Both the position numbers and the translations under genes were made by a program. The notes below the pieces were generated by a model. That model was not told where the DNA came from, did no database searches, and saw only the letters and a program-made list of their open reading frames with translations. From assembly GCF_001439605.1 (NCBI RefSeq), contig NZ_LMBX01000001.1:87991-151990 (forward strand): a DNA stretch of 64,000 nt. The letters run 5' to 3'. The stretch comes from Cytobacillus praedii. GTDB taxonomy: Bacteria > Bacillota > Bacilli > Bacillales > Cytobacillaceae. Every line of letters starts with the position of its first letter. Positions within the stretch are counted from its first letter, which is position 1. This document shows positions 42,987-52,914 of the stretch, in pieces.

Positions 42987-44492
42987 ATGGAGGAAACGAA
43001 ACAGTTAGTAAAATTGAATGATATTCAAAAGTCATTTAACAAAAATAAGGTGTTAAAAGGTGTCTCGCTAGAAATGAATCAGTCAGAAGTTATCTCTATT
43101 ATTGGTGGGAATGGTGCTGGGAAAAGTACACTGATGAAAATTCTTACAGGTGTTTATAAAGCAGATGAAGGCAGCATCGAAATTAATGGAGAGAAAGTAA
43201 CAAATTATAATCCTTCCATCGCACATGACAAAGGTATTTATCTCGTCCCTCAAGAACCTTTGCTATTCCCTAATATGACGATCGAACAAAACTTAACCAT
43301 TGGCTTTCATAAGAAGAAACAGGAAGTAAGAGAATCAGCGAGAAAATTGCTCGAACAATTAGGCTGGAATTTTGATTTAAGTCGATATGCCATTTCGCTA
43401 TCGATCGCTGAGCAGCAGCAAGTTGAAATTATTAAGGGGCTTTTAAGAGATTCGAAGGTTTTGATATTAGATGAACCTACTTCCTCTTTAACATTTGCTG
43501 AAACGGAGTCCTTATTTAAGCTAATTGAACGTTTGAAGACTGCTGGTGTTGGTATCTTCTATATCACGCATCGATTGGATGAAGTGTTTCAAATTTCAAC
43601 CCATGCAGTGATTTTAAGAGATGGGCAAGTCACATTGAAAGGAAAGATTAATGAGTTTACAAAGGAAATGCTGATCCAAGGGTTACTGCCGAATGGAAGT
43701 GAAAAAGATACCAGTCATTCGTATGAGAAGAGTTCCATCAACCGAACGAAGGAAGAGAAGATATTACAGGTGCAAGACTTGTGTGGAGACGGCTTCAGGA
43801 ATATTAGCTTTGATGTATATAAAGGAGAGGTTGTTGGGTTAGCGGGTCTTGTAGGAGCTGGAAGAACCGAAATTGCTGAAGCTATATATGGGATTAATCA
43901 AGTAAAGAGCGGAAAGGTCATCTTAAATGGGAAAGAAATCACTCATTTACGTGTGAGGGAAACGATTGAAAGCGGAGTAGCTTATATTCCTGAGGATCGC
44001 TTTTTGAATGGGATTTTTTCAACAAGCTCGATCAGCAGTAATGTGACGGCCCAGGTCATCACGAAGCACAAGTATTTTATTGATAAACAAATTGAAAGAG
44101 AGATTACAGATGAGTATGTCGGCAAGCTAAGCATTAAAATTAGCAGCCGTGATGATGAAATTCGATCTTTGTCTGGGGGGAATCAGCAAAAGGTTGTCAT
44201 TTCAAGAATCTTATCCACGAATCCGCAGGTAATTATTATGGATGAACCTACTAGAGGAATTGATGCTGCGGCAAGAAGTGATATCTATAACATCATTACT
44301 CAATTAAAGGACCAAGGCTATTCAATCCTACTTATTTCTTCTGATTTAGAAGAGATTGAGCGAATAAGTGATCGAATCTACGTGATTTATCGGGGAACCT
44401 GTAATGTATGTCTCGATTCTGAAGAAATTAATGCAACAAATGTGATGAGGGCAGCCTTTGGCACCTATAAAGGAAGTGAAAAGTATGTCTAG
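42987..44492 (+). CDS. lsrA: AI-2 ABC transporter, ATP-binding protein
   Basis: A 501-residue double ATPase of the sugar ABC class. The first domain has Walker A GGNGAGKST, a diverged signature LSIAEQQQVEII and Walker B VLILDEPTSSL. The second has the degenerate P-loop GLVGAGRTE, signature LSGGNQQK and Walker B IIMDEPTRGI. This asymmetry is normal for the RbsA/LsrA family. GGAGGG precedes ATG 42987. It is the first gene of the rightward lsrACDBF operon, and the gene order identifies it. Confidence 0.93.
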   Translation: MEETKQLVKLNDIQKSFNKNKVLKGVSLEMNQSEVISIIGGNGAGKSTLMKILTGVYKADEGSIEINGEKVTNYNPSIAHDKGIYLVPQEPLLFPNMTIEQNLTIGFHKKKQEVRESARKLLEQLGWNFDLSRYAISLSIAEQQQVEIIKGLLRDSKVLILDEPTSSLTFAETESLFKLIERLKTAGVGIFYITHRLDEVFQISTHAVILRDGQVTLKGKINEFTKEMLIQGLLPNGSEKDTSHSYEKSSINRTKEEKILQVQDLCGDGFRNISFDVYKGEVVGLAGLVGAGRTEIAEAIYGINQVKSGKVILNGKEITHLRVRETIESGVAYIPEDRFLNGIFSTSSISSNVTAQVITKHKYFIDKQIEREITDEYVGKLSIKISSRDDEIRSLSGGNQQKVVISRILSTNPQVIIMDEPTRGIDAAARSDIYNIITQLKDQGYSILLISSDLEEIERISDRIYVIYRGTCNVCLDSEEINATNVMRAAFGTYKGSEKYV

Positions 44493-45486
44493 TCTCATTA
44501 GCATGACAAAACATAGGGAAATTAGGACCATTCTATTCTTGGTGTTGCTATTTCTGATCGTAGGAATTGTCAATCCAGATTTTCTTGCCATATCCAATAT
44601 TGAGAATGCTGTGAAAAATAGCCTGCTGTATATTGTGCTTGCAGTAGGGATAACGTTTGTCCTGTTAACAGGAGAGATTGACATCTCGGTTGGAGGAATA
44701 TTGGGCTTGAGTGCCGCCGTGAGTGGAATGTTTTTACGGGATGGTGGAAGTGTATTTCTAGCCATTCTCATGGCAATTGTCATTGGAGGTGTTATTGGGT
44801 TAATAAATGGCTTAGGGGTTACAAAGTTAAGAATTTCTTCCTTTATTATGACTTTAGGGATGCTGGAGATTACTAGGGTTGTTCAAGTCATTTATACAAA
44901 TGGGAAATGGGTCGAGAATCTCCCAAAAACATTTAAACAATTATCACAGAGCAGTATTTTAGGTGTTAATACATTAGGAATTATTGTGATTGCTGCTGTT
45001 ATTCTCATTCACTTTTTCTTAGTGAATAGCAGAAGGGGGAGGTATTTCGCTGCCATCGGTGATAACCAAGATGGTGCAGTATTAATCGGAATCCCTGTGA
45101 AGAGATACAAGATTTTAGCTTTTGTTATTTCGGGGATTTGTGCAGCAGTTGCAGGACTGATCTTTGCGAGTCAAATTGGATTCATTTCCACAACTGCTGG
45201 GGCAGGGATTGAGATGACTGTCATTGCAGCGGCAGTCCTAGGAGGAGTTTCCTTAAGCGGAGGAATAGGTTCTGTTATTGGTGCATCGATTGGAGCAATT
45301 ATTATGAGTTCGATCAATTCGGCTCTCGTATTTTTAAAGGTTCCTGCATTTTGGAATTCAGCGATTTCAGGCTTACTCCTAATAATCATCGTTGTAGCGG
45401 ATGTCCTAATCGTACGTCGAGCAAACAAAAAGGCAAATAAAGAACGATTAAATGCTAGAATCCTAAACTATCAGGAAGGGGCGTAG
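44485..45486 (+). CDS. lsrC: AI-2 ABC transporter, permease
   Basis: A 333-residue membrane protein with eight or more helices in the ribose/AI-2 permease pattern (FVLLTGEIDISVGGILGLSA; GGVIGLINGLGVTKLRISSF; AAAVLGGVSLSGGIGSVIGA). ATG 44485 is preferred because GGAAGTG lies upstream, and it overlaps lsrA by 8 bp; an upstream in-frame start at 44458 is less likely. It forms the channel together with LsrD. Confidence 0.92.
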   Translation: MSSLISMTKHREIRTILFLVLLFLIVGIVNPDFLAISNIENAVKNSLLYIVLAVGITFVLLTGEIDISVGGILGLSAAVSGMFLRDGGSVFLAILMAIVIGGVIGLINGLGVTKLRISSFIMTLGMLEITRVVQVIYTNGKWVENLPKTFKQLSQSSILGVNTLGIIVIAAVILIHFFLVNSRRGRYFAAIGDNQDGAVLIGIPVKRYKILAFVISGICAAVAGLIFASQIGFISTTAGAGIEMTVIAAAVLGGVSLSGGIGSVIGASIGAIIMSSINSALVFLKVPAFWNSAISGLLLIIIVVADVLIVRRANKKANKERLNARILNYQEGA

Positions 45487-45493
45487 GAAAGGG

Positions 45494-46501
45494 ATGCTAA
45501 GAAAAATACCCAAATGGAATCTCGTTCTCTTCCTTATCTTGGTCACAGAAATTATCATTTTTGGTTTACTGAACCCTAGATTTTGGAACATACATGTTCT
45601 ATTAAATAGTTTTAATGATTTTATTGGAATTGCTATTATTGCCTTTTTCGTTACGTTCGTCATTATTACAGGCGGGATTGATATATCTGGTGGAGCGATT
45701 ATCGGTTTAACTTCTGTTATTGTGGGGATTTTGTCTCAAGTGGCAGGGGTAAATATTTGGGCTGCTGTTCTTTTGGCTGTAGCAGCTGGCGGTCTATGCG
45801 GCTTGTTGAATGGTGTCCTCATTGCTTATGCAAGAGTGCAGGCGATGGTTATTACCCTTGGCGGGATGCTTCTATATAGCGGTGTTGCCCTCGTGTTGGT
45901 TGGGCTGTCCGGTGCTAGTACGTATGAAGGAATTTCAGGCTTTTCTCAAGGGTTTATTAATCTAGCAAATGGAAAGCTCTTTGGAATTCCTCATTCAGTG
46001 TTCATTTTCTTAGTATTGTTGGTATTTGCATATCTTCTGCTCCATCGTACGAGATATGGAAGATACATTTATTTAACTGGGATAAACCAAAATTCTGCTG
46101 AGTACTCGGGTATTGACACGAGGAAAATTATTACAAGTACGTATGTTTTATCAGGGCTAAGTGCAGGTGTTGCTGGGGTGATTCTAACCTCGTACCTAGG
46201 CAGTGCGCGTGCGGATTTTGGTGCAGAATATTTAATGCCAATTCTCACTGCTGTTGTATTAGGAGGAACATTAATAACAGGCGGTAAAGGGGGTGTTGTC
46301 GGTACTGCTCTTGCAAGCATCATCATCGGTTTTTTGAAACTTGGCTTACAAATGGGGGGCATTCAAACGCAATATATCGGATTAGCTACGGGGTTACTAT
46401 TGATTATATCAGTTGCGTTCTTAGGAGTTCCGGATTTCAAGTCCAATATAAAACGATTAGTTACGATCAAAAAGGATAGAGGGGGCAAACTAAATGCGTA
46501 A
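45494..46501 (+). CDS. lsrD: AI-2 ABC transporter, permease
   Basis: A 335-residue membrane protein paralogous to lsrC, with the same permease landmarks (FVIITGGIDISGGAIIGLTS; GGLCGLLNGVLIAYARVQAM; VVLGGTLITGGKGGVVGTAL). It starts 7 bp after lsrC behind AGGAAAGGG and overlaps lsrB by 8 bp. The order lsrC then lsrD is by position. Confidence 0.92.
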   Translation: MLRKIPKWNLVLFLILVTEIIIFGLLNPRFWNIHVLLNSFNDFIGIAIIAFFVTFVIITGGIDISGGAIIGLTSVIVGILSQVAGVNIWAAVLLAVAAGGLCGLLNGVLIAYARVQAMVITLGGMLLYSGVALVLVGLSGASTYEGISGFSQGFINLANGKLFGIPHSVFIFLVLLVFAYLLLHRTRYGRYIYLTGINQNSAEYSGIDTRKIITSTYVLSGLSAGVAGVILTSYLGSARADFGAEYLMPILTAVVLGGTLITGGKGGVVGTALASIIIGFLKLGLQMGGIQTQYIGLATGLLLIISVAFLGVPDFKSNIKRLVTIKKDRGGKLNA

Positions 46502-47561
46502 ATCAAAGTTTTTCAAAATATTAACCGGTGTGGCACTTTCAACTCTTATTTTGGCAGCTTGCAATAGTGAGGATGCTGGAAAAAAAGCAGATAAAGATCC
46601 TAGTGATGTTGAAGTAGTATTTATCCCCAAAATGACTGGAAATGCTTTCTTTGAGTCTGGGAATGATGGTGCCCAAGAAATGGCCGAAAAAATTGGGTTT
46701 AATGTTAAATATGATGGGGCACCTGAAGGAACAGTTGCCAATCAAGTACAAATCATTAATAGTGCTGTCAATAGTGGTGCAGATGCAATCGCCATTTCTT
46801 CTGTATCTTCGGATGGTCTCAATCAAGCATTACAAAAGGCGCTAGATGCGGGTATCAAAGTTGTTACATGGGATTCCGATGTAGATCCGAAATATCGATC
46901 TGTATATATTAATCAAGGCACACCTGATATTTTAGGAGCGATGCTGGTCGACATGGCTGCGGGTCAGCTGGATAATCCTGACGATGCACAAAAGGTAGCT
47001 TGGTTCTACTCAAGTCCAACGGTTCCTGACCAAAATTCATGGGTTGATTATGCCAATAAGTATATGAAGGAAAAATACCCTAAATGGGAAGTAGTAACAA
47101 CGCAATTTGGTGAGGGGAATGAGCAAAAATCCTTACAAGTAGGAGAGAGTATCCTTGATACGTATCAAGATATTGATGTAATTATTTGCCCTGATTCCAC
47201 TGCTCTCCCTGCAATGGCACAAGCTGCACAAAATAAGGGATTAAATAAAAACGATGTCATTATTACAGGTTTTGCATCACCAAACTCAATGAGACAATAT
47301 ATTGAAAATGACACAATCGAAAATCACGGGTTATGGGATGTAAAAGATCAAGGGGCTTTAGCGGTGTATATTGCTTACCATTTAGCATTAGGGAATGAAC
47401 TTAAAGTTGGGGATGTTCTTGATGTACCTGAGCTTGGTGAAGTAAAGGTTGAGCCAAACACTGTTCAGGGTTATGACTATGAAGCAGAGGACTCTGGAAT
47501 TATTGTATTACCTGAACGAATTGTATTTACGAAAGAAAATACGCAAGAGTTCAATTTTTGA
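46494..47561 (+). CDS. lsrB: AI-2 binding lipoprotein
   Basis: A 355-residue periplasmic-binding-type lipoprotein. The signal peptide ends in TLILAAC, with the lipidated Cys at 22. The type I binding fold shows EVVFIPKMTGNAFFESGNDG and ISSVSSDGLNQALQKALDAG, as in LsrB/RbsB. KMTGNAFFESG, IPEG-like EGTVANQV, and TWDSDVDP (with Asp in place for the furanose) resemble AI-2 receptors. AGAGGGGG is upstream of ATG 46494, which overlaps lsrD. Confidence 0.92.
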   Translation: MRKSKFFKILTGVALSTLILAACNSEDAGKKADKDPSDVEVVFIPKMTGNAFFESGNDGAQEMAEKIGFNVKYDGAPEGTVANQVQIINSAVNSGADAIAISSVSSDGLNQALQKALDAGIKVVTWDSDVDPKYRSVYINQGTPDILGAMLVDMAAGQLDNPDDAQKVAWFYSSPTVPDQNSWVDYANKYMKEKYPKWEVVTTQFGEGNEQKSLQVGESILDTYQDIDVIICPDSTALPAMAQAAQNKGLNKNDVIITGFASPNSMRQYIENDTIENHGLWDVKDQGALAVYIAYHLALGNELKVGDVLDVPELGEVKVEPNTVQGYDYEAEDSGIIVLPERIVFTKENTQEFNF

Positions 47562-47620
47562 TGCACACAAATCTGTTTTATAAATGTGAAATTTACTAGA
47601 TTACTAATTAGGGAAGGAAG

Positions 47621-48520
47621 ATGAATATGGCAGATATTATTGGAAATAAAGCAGCGAAAAATTTTGCAGAGAGTATTCCTTTTGCAAATAATGGAGACTT
47701 CCATGTGAAGGGTGCTGCAAATTTAGATTGGGGAATGAAAGACAGACTATCAAGAATTTTTAACCCGAAAAGTGGAAAGACGGTCATGCTTGCATTTGAT
47801 CATGGCTATTTCATGGGACCTACATCTGGGTTAGAGCGTTTAGATATTCTAATTCCTAAACTGGCAAAACATGCAGATTGCTTAATGGGAACAAGGGGTG
47901 CGATTCGAAGCAGCGTACCGCCAAGATTTAATAAATCGATTGCCCTTAGAGCTTCTTCGGGTTCAAGTATATTACAAGATGATTTAAGCCGTGAATCGAT
48001 GGTTGTTGATATCGAGGATGCTATCCGAATGAATGCAAGTGCAATAGCGATCCAAACATTCATTGGTGCGGCTGGGCAAAAAGAAACGATAGAACAATTG
48101 AATAAGGCAGTGAATCTTGGAACAAGATACTCCATTCCAACAATGGGTGTCGTAGCAGTGGGGAAGGAAATGGAGCGTACAACTCAATTCTTCCTATTAG
48201 CAACAAGAATGCTAGCGGAATTCGGAGCTTCTATCGTCAAAACATACTATTGTGATGACTTCGAAAAAGTTGCTTCGGCTTGCCCGGTCCCGTTAGTAGT
48301 AGCAGGCGGTAAGAAAATTCATGAAAAGGATGCGTTAACTCTAGCGTACAGATCTGTTCAAGGCGGTGCAGCGGGGGTTGATATGGGAAGAAATATTTTT
48401 CAATCGGAGTTTCCTGAAGAAATGATAGAAGCCGTTACAAAGGTTGTACATGAAGGATACACAGACATAGAAGCATATGATTATTTCTTAAATTTAACAA
48501 ATGAGAAGCATAAAATGTAA
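47621..48520 (+). CDS. lsrF: 3-hydroxy-5-phosphonooxypentane-2,4-dione thiolase
   Basis: A 299-residue class I aldolase-fold enzyme that splits the isomerised phospho-AI-2 with CoA to dihydroxyacetone phosphate and acetyl-CoA. MLAFDHGYFMGPTSGLERLD is the N-terminal strand and catalytic region, IVKTYYCDDF carries the Schiff-type lysine in the seventh strand, and PLVVAGGKKI and GVDMGRNIFQ shape the phosphate site. The start is ATG 47621 or the ATG two codons later; both follow GGGAAGGAAG. It is the last gene of the lsr operon. Confidence 0.93.
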   Translation: MNMADIIGNKAAKNFAESIPFANNGDFHVKGAANLDWGMKDRLSRIFNPKSGKTVMLAFDHGYFMGPTSGLERLDILIPKLAKHADCLMGTRGAIRSSVPPRFNKSIALRASSGSSILQDDLSRESMVVDIEDAIRMNASAIAIQTFIGAAGQKETIEQLNKAVNLGTRYSIPTMGVVAVGKEMERTTQFFLLATRMLAEFGASIVKTYYCDDFEKVASACPVPLVVAGGKKIHEKDALTLAYRSVQGGAAGVDMGRNIFQSEFPEEMIEAVTKVVHEGYTDIEAYDYFLNLTNEKHKM

Positions 48521-48538
48521 ATATTGTTATAGTGGCAG

Positions 48539-48566
48539 TGGGAAAGGGAAAAAGGACCTTTGTCCC
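48539..48566. repeat. GGGACA-like short element after lsrF
   Basis: GTGGGAAAGGG, then AAAAAGGACCTTTGTCCC, a diverged copy of the dispersed element with a GGACctttGTCC-type stem. Confidence 0.45.
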
Positions 48567-48600
48567 GCAAGACGTAATATTGTTCAGCCTCATTCACATA

Positions 48601-48640
48601 AAGCTTCTACTTAAATAAGGTAGGAGCTTCACTTTTTTTA
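48601..48640 (+). terminator. Terminator of the lsr operon
   Basis: A 10-bp stem AAGCTTCTAC / GTAGGAGCTT (one G-T pair), then CAC and seven T. Confidence 0.8.
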
Positions 48641-48673
48641 GTCAGGCAAAAACTATTAATGGAGGGGAATAAA

Positions 48674-49183
48674 ATGGCAAAGGTTGCTTTTTTGCTAGCA
48701 CCAGATTTCGAGGATTCTGAAATGAAAAACCCGTATGAAGAAATGAAAAGGGCAGGCCATGATACTGTTATTATCGGCAATGAAAGTGGAGTTACATGCA
48801 CGGGTAAAAAAAGGACCGTATCGTATGTGACGGAAGTGGCTGCTTCTGAAGTAAATGCAGATGAGTTAGATGCAATAATCATCCCTGGTGGAAGTGCACC
48901 CGAAGAATTGAGAGTAAATCAGGATACAGTTCAACTTGTAAAGCGTTTAAATGAAAGATCAAAAGTTATTGCTGGAATCTGCCATGGTCCACAAGTGATG
49001 ATCAGTGCCGATATCCTTAAAGGAAAGGAAAGCACAAGCTACATTGGTATCCGTGACGATGTCATCAATAGCGGAGCAACCTATCTTGATAAAGAAGTCG
49101 TTGTAAGCGAGAATATTATCACTTCTAGAACACCAAAAGATGAACCTGCTTTTATTCGAGAAATTTTAAATAAATTATTATAG
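48674..49183 (+). CDS. DJ-1/PfpI family protein (YfkM type)
   Basis: A 169-residue cytosolic protein of the glutamine-amidotransferase-like DJ-1/PfpI fold. The nucleophile elbow GICHGPQ holds the catalytic Cys, LLAPDFEDSE holds the partner Glu, and IIIPGGSAPEELR is the oxyanion strand. Members act as general-stress proteins, deglycases or proteases. The start is ATG 48674 behind GGAGGGG. It lies between the lsr operon and a class II aldolase and is probably cotranscribed with the latter, given the 54-bp gap without a terminator. Confidence 0.9.
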   Translation: MAKVAFLLAPDFEDSEMKNPYEEMKRAGHDTVIIGNESGVTCTGKKRTVSYVTEVAASEVNADELDAIIIPGGSAPEELRVNQDTVQLVKRLNERSKVIAGICHGPQVMISADILKGKESTSYIGIRDDVINSGATYLDKEVVVSENIITSRTPKDEPAFIREILNKLL

Positions 49184-49237
49184 AAAGAGATACCTGACCT
49201 TCGACAAACACTTTCTTAAATTGGAGGGAGTACCAAA

Positions 49238-50101
49238 GTGGAATTAGTTTCGATGAAAGAAATGCTGCAGAAGGCTTTGAAGAAAGGGTATGCAGTTGGT
49301 CATTTTGACATTCATAATCTTGAATGGACTCAAGCTGCTTTAAGTGCTGCTAAAGAGGAAAACTCACCTGTTATACTTGGAGTAACGGAAGGAGCAGTGC
49401 GCTATTTTGGCGGATTTTCTGTAGCTGCCGCAATGGTGAGAGCATTACTGAATGAAATGAATATCACTATTCCAGTCGCGCTTCACTTGGATCACGGGTC
49501 TAGCTTCGAAAATTGTAAAGCGGCTATTGATGCTGGATTTACTTCAGTGATGATTGACGCATCACACCATCCTTTTGAAGAAAATGTGAAGTTAACACAA
49601 AAGGTTGTTAAATACGCTCATAAACGAGGGGTAACAGTTGAAGCTGAATTAGGCAGTATCGGAGGTTATGAGGAGGGTGTCGCTGCTGGTACGGAAAATT
49701 CAATTTATGCTGATTTAAATGAATGCGTGGAGCTTGTAAAGCAGACAGGAATTGATTCTCTAGCACCAGCACTTGGTTCTGCTCATGGTCCATATAAAGG
49801 TGAACCTAAATTAGGGATTCAAGAAATGAAAGCGATAAGTGAAGCAAGTTGTGTACCTCTTGTTTTACACGGTGGTTCTGGCCTTCCGATAGACCAAATC
49901 AAACAATCGATTTCCGCAGGAACAGCAAAAATTAATGTCAATGCAGATAACCACCTCGCTTTTTCAAGAATCATCAGAGATATCTTCAATCAAGATCCCC
50001 ATATTTATGATGCTAGCAATTACATCGCACTCGGTCGCGAGAAAGTAAAAGAAACGATCAAAAAGAAAATACACTTGTTTGGATCGGCTGGGAACGCTTA
50101 G
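49238..50101 (+). CDS. Class II fructose-bisphosphate/tagatose-bisphosphate aldolase
   Basis: A 287-residue zinc aldolase that condenses or cleaves DHAP-containing sugars. [14 protein letters not shown] carries the catalytic Asp and zinc His, [15 protein letters not shown] the active-site Glu region, [12 protein letters not shown] another zinc His, and [10 protein letters not shown] and KINVNAD the phosphate site. It resembles FbaA and KbaY; it may act on DHAP from LsrF. The start is GTG 49238 behind GGAGGGAG. The true substrate, fructose or tagatose bisphosphate, cannot be told. Confidence 0.88.
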   Translation: MELVSMKEMLQKALKKGYAVGHFDIHNLEWTQAALSAAKEENSPVILGVTEGAVRYFGGFSVAAAMVRALLNEMNITIPVALHLDHGSSFENCKAAIDAGFTSVMIDASHHPFEENVKLTQKVVKYAHKRGVTVEAELGSIGGYEEGVAAGTENSIYADLNECVELVKQTGIDSLAPALGSAHGPYKGEPKLGIQEMKAISEASCVPLVLHGGSGLPIDQIKQSISAGTAKINVNADNHLAFSRIIRDIFNQDPHIYDASNYIALGREKVKETIKKKIHLFGSAGNA

Positions 50102-50114
50102 CTGGACGAATAAA

Positions 50115-50149
50115 AGAGCATCTAACTATTAGTAATAATTAGATGCTCT
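50115..50149. terminator. Bidirectional terminator
   Basis: A perfect 11-bp stem AGAGCATCTAA / TTAGATGCTCT with a 13-nt loop, between the aldolase and the converging PanE-like gene. Confidence 0.75.
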
Positions 50150-50183
50150 ATCTGAAAAAAACTATATCGTTAAAATATTTATT

Positions 50184-51221
50184 TTAAATTTCCTTCTCAA
50201 TTAATTCTTTAAAGAATCCAATGTTTTCATCAAAAGACGGAACTATTTTTTCATCTTCCGCCTGTTTGACTAATCGTACGACCAAATCATTAAACGGGGT
50301 ACGAATACCGGTTTCTTTCCCTTTAGCAGTTACAACGCCATTGATGAAATCAATTTCAGTCTGTCTTTGCTTTTCAAGGTCTTGCAGCATGCTTGCTTTT
50401 AAAAGGGCTTGCGGTTCAAAAATCTTCTTAGCTAAACTGATAACATTCGGTAAGTTGCTTTTATCCTCATGTAATTTAAAAACTCCCACATGAATGCCGG
50501 CTAGCTCTGTAAATTCCACCCCTGATGCACTTCCTGCCTGTAATGTTTCATCAGCGAGCATCACAGCGCTTGTTACGGCTATTTCATTTTTTAGAATATC
50601 CCCGTATGTACAGCCTAGGGCAGCAGACATGCCGCTCATTGCCACGTTAATGAGTAATTTCGACCATTTTGTTCCTACTAAATTAGTAGAAATGACGGTG
50701 CCCCCAACTAGATCTAATACCTCTTTCAGGTTGTTAATCCGTTCTGTTATTGTTCCATCTAATTCTCCAATTTGAAAAGCATTATTTTTGAAAGAATCCA
50801 CTGCCGTTGTTAACGCGGATACACCAGGCTTTTCCCAAGTAGCGCCAAATTCAACTGACCCGCCAATTACCCGATTCTCACCTAATGAAGATACTAAAGA
50901 TTCTTCTGGAACGCCGTTTTGCAGCGAAAGGACGATGCTATTTTCTGTTAAAAAGGGCTTTAAGTTAGCCAATACCTCTTTATTAAAAACCTGTTTGGTT
51001 AATAATAGAACAAGGTCATATGCTCCGGTCATTTCTTCAGGTGTTAACGCCTTTACTGGGACATTTTCTTTAATCGTCCCAATGACAGCAGCACCATTTT
51101 CATTCAGTGCCTTCACATGCTCCTTATTCACATCGATTAATTCAACATGTTCCTTCCCTTTAGAAAGAAACGCGCCAATGATAGTTCCTAAAGATCCAGC
51201 TCCCATGATTGCTATTCTCAT
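50184..51221 (-). CDS. 2-dehydropantoate 2-reductase family protein
   Basis: A 345-residue cytosolic NADPH-dependent ketopantoate-reductase-like enzyme. The Rossmann motif is IMGAGSLGTIIGAFL; LLTKQVFN holds the conserved Lys, LQNGVPEE the Asn, and GTKWSKLLINVAMS the catalytic Lys and Asn. True PanE is about 300 residues, so this is longer than usual. No other pantothenate gene is nearby. It may act on another 2-keto acid. AAAGGATG precedes ATG 51221. Confidence 0.85.
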   Translation of the reverse strand: MRIAIMGAGSLGTIIGAFLSKGKEHVELIDVNKEHVKALNENGAAVIGTIKENVPVKALTPEEMTGAYDLVLLLTKQVFNKEVLANLKPFLTENSIVLSLQNGVPEESLVSSLGENRVIGGSVEFGATWEKPGVSALTTAVDSFKNNAFQIGELDGTITERINNLKEVLDLVGGTVISTNLVGTKWSKLLINVAMSGMSAALGCTYGDILKNEIAVTSAVMLADETLQAGSASGVEFTELAGIHVGVFKLHEDKSNLPNVISLAKKIFEPQALLKASMLQDLEKQRQTEIDFINGVVTAKGKETGIRTPFNDLVVRLVKQAEDEKIVPSFDENIGFFKELIEKEI

Positions 51222-51399
51222 AATTAAGCATCCTTTCCTATAAAACTTTCATTATAAATTGGTAGAATAGTGCTTTTATAATAGAAATTATATCGAAATA
51301 GGAATATTTGTTCAAACAAATATTCCCTGATTAGGTAATTTATATTAATATAAGGACATTACTACTATAATTTTCCTTAATAATGAGAGGGAGTTCGTA

Positions 51400-52914
51400 A
51401 TGATAAAACAAGACAATTATAATACTCAAAGGGTGCACAAAGTTAATTTAGTACTGTTAACAGCTCTAGTTTTTCTTATTGTCGTTCCAATTACTGTTGA
51501 AAGAGGCGTTTCTGATAGTGCAGGAATCATTGTTGCAGGGGCTTTAGTACTTCTTTTATCAGCTGTAAACTACTTCTTGCCTATACCTGAATATCTGAAG
51601 GGGCTCTTTTTTGCCTTGCTTCCGAACATAGTTGTGGTAGCTCTATTCAACTTAGATGGTTTTGCTCTGAATAAGCATTATTTAATTTTATTAACACTTG
51701 CGATGGTCACTCTTTATTTGAAGAAGGAATTAATACTTGTATTTAGTTTAATCGTAAACGCAGCTTATATTTCAATGTATATGTTCAATCCATCGGGGCT
51801 ATTAGGAAGTGAACAGGGGTTAAAAGCATTTATTACCGTCTTTTTCATTGTCAATGGAATTATGTGCGCGTTCTTTTATATTTCAAAATGGGGAAGAGAT
51901 CTCATTGAGGAATCTTATAAGAAGGAACTTGAGGCAAAGAATTTAGTAGAGAAGTTAAAAGTTACGTTTTCTTCTATAGAAGAAGGTACAATAACATTAG
52001 AAGGCAATATCAATCATTTTCATTCAAGTATAACTACGATCTATGAATCCAGTCATCATATCCTCGACTCTGTTCAGGAAATGGCTGCAGGGATACAAGA
52101 GGAAGCGAACAATATCAGTCATGTGAATGAATGGATGGGGAATTCCCTGCAAAAGGTTAATCATACGATTTCCATTTCCGAAGGGATTGTGGAAAAGTCA
52201 GATGAGATGAATGGAAAAGTACAGGATGGCTGGAATAAGATCAACCAAGTAACTAGCCATATGGAAACAGTTAATTCTGCCATTAGCACGACTGCTTTAA
52301 CAGTTACAGAACTGCAAACAAGCCTTGAAACAGTCAATACATTATTAGAAGGCATTAAACAGATTGCAGATCAAACGAATTTATTAGCACTTAATGCTGC
52401 CATTGAATCAGCTCGTGCAGGAGAGCATGGGAAGGGCTTCGCGGTAGTAGCGGATGAGGTGAGAAAACTAGCAGAGCAAAGTGCAAATATTACTGTTTCC
52501 ATAGCAGATGTTACAAATACGCTCTTCCATAAGTCAAAAGAAGCACAAGTAAAGTCTATTGAAGGTGAACATGCAGTGATGGAAGGGCAGCATTTATTAA
52601 ATGAGGTTTCATCCTTCTTTTCTGAGATAAAAGATTCGTTCCAAGAAACAAATGCAGAACTTTCTAAGGGAATGGAAGAAGTTAAATCAGCGACAGATAA
52701 TTTTACACATATTCAAGAACAAATTGAAAATATCGCTAATATTTCAGAAGAAAATTCGGCTTCCACTCAGGAAATAGTGGCAACACTAGAAGATGAACAT
52801 CATCTAATTACTTCAATTAATGAAGCGGTAACCGAATTAAATCATGTAAGCTTACAATTAAAAGAGTTGGTAAATGGGGACAAAGGTTTTTCGGGCAATC
52901 AGTCAGGACAGTAA
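51400..52914 (+). CDS. Methyl-accepting chemotaxis protein with a multi-helix membrane domain
   Basis: A 504-residue chemoreceptor. The first ~180 residues hold about six hydrophobic helices with short loops and no extracellular domain. No HAMP domain is visible before the cytosolic coiled coil. The hairpin tip [20 protein letters not shown] and [20 protein letters not shown] is standard. The C-terminus ([13 protein letters not shown]) is encoded by a GGGACA-type repeat and is probably not native. GAGAGGGAG precedes ATG 51400. It may sense membrane state or energy rather than a soluble ligand. Confidence 0.88.
   Translation: MIKQDNYNTQRVHKVNLVLLTALVFLIVVPITVERGVSDSAGIIVAGALVLLLSAVNYFLPIPEYLKGLFFALLPNIVVVALFNLDGFALNKHYLILLTLAMVTLYLKKELILVFSLIVNAAYISMYMFNPSGLLGSEQGLKAFITVFFIVNGIMCAFFYISKWGRDLIEESYKKELEAKNLVEKLKVTFSSIEEGTITLEGNINHFHSSITTIYESSHHILDSVQEMAAGIQEEANNISHVNEWMGNSLQKVNHTISISEGIVEKSDEMNGKVQDGWNKINQVTSHMETVNSAISTTALTVTELQTSLETVNTLLEGIKQIADQTNLLALNAAIESARAGEHGKGFAVVADEVRKLAEQSANITVSIADVTNTLFHKSKEAQVKSIEGEHAVMEGQHLLNEVSSFFSEIKDSFQETNAELSKGMEEVKSATDNFTHIQEQIENIANISEENSASTQEIVATLEDEHHLITSINEAVTELNHVSLQLKELVNGDKGFSGNQSGQ

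Noticed and set aside
47806..48135. A 109-codon frame opposite lsrF
   Set aside because: It is antisense to a well-supported gene; the open frame follows from codon bias.
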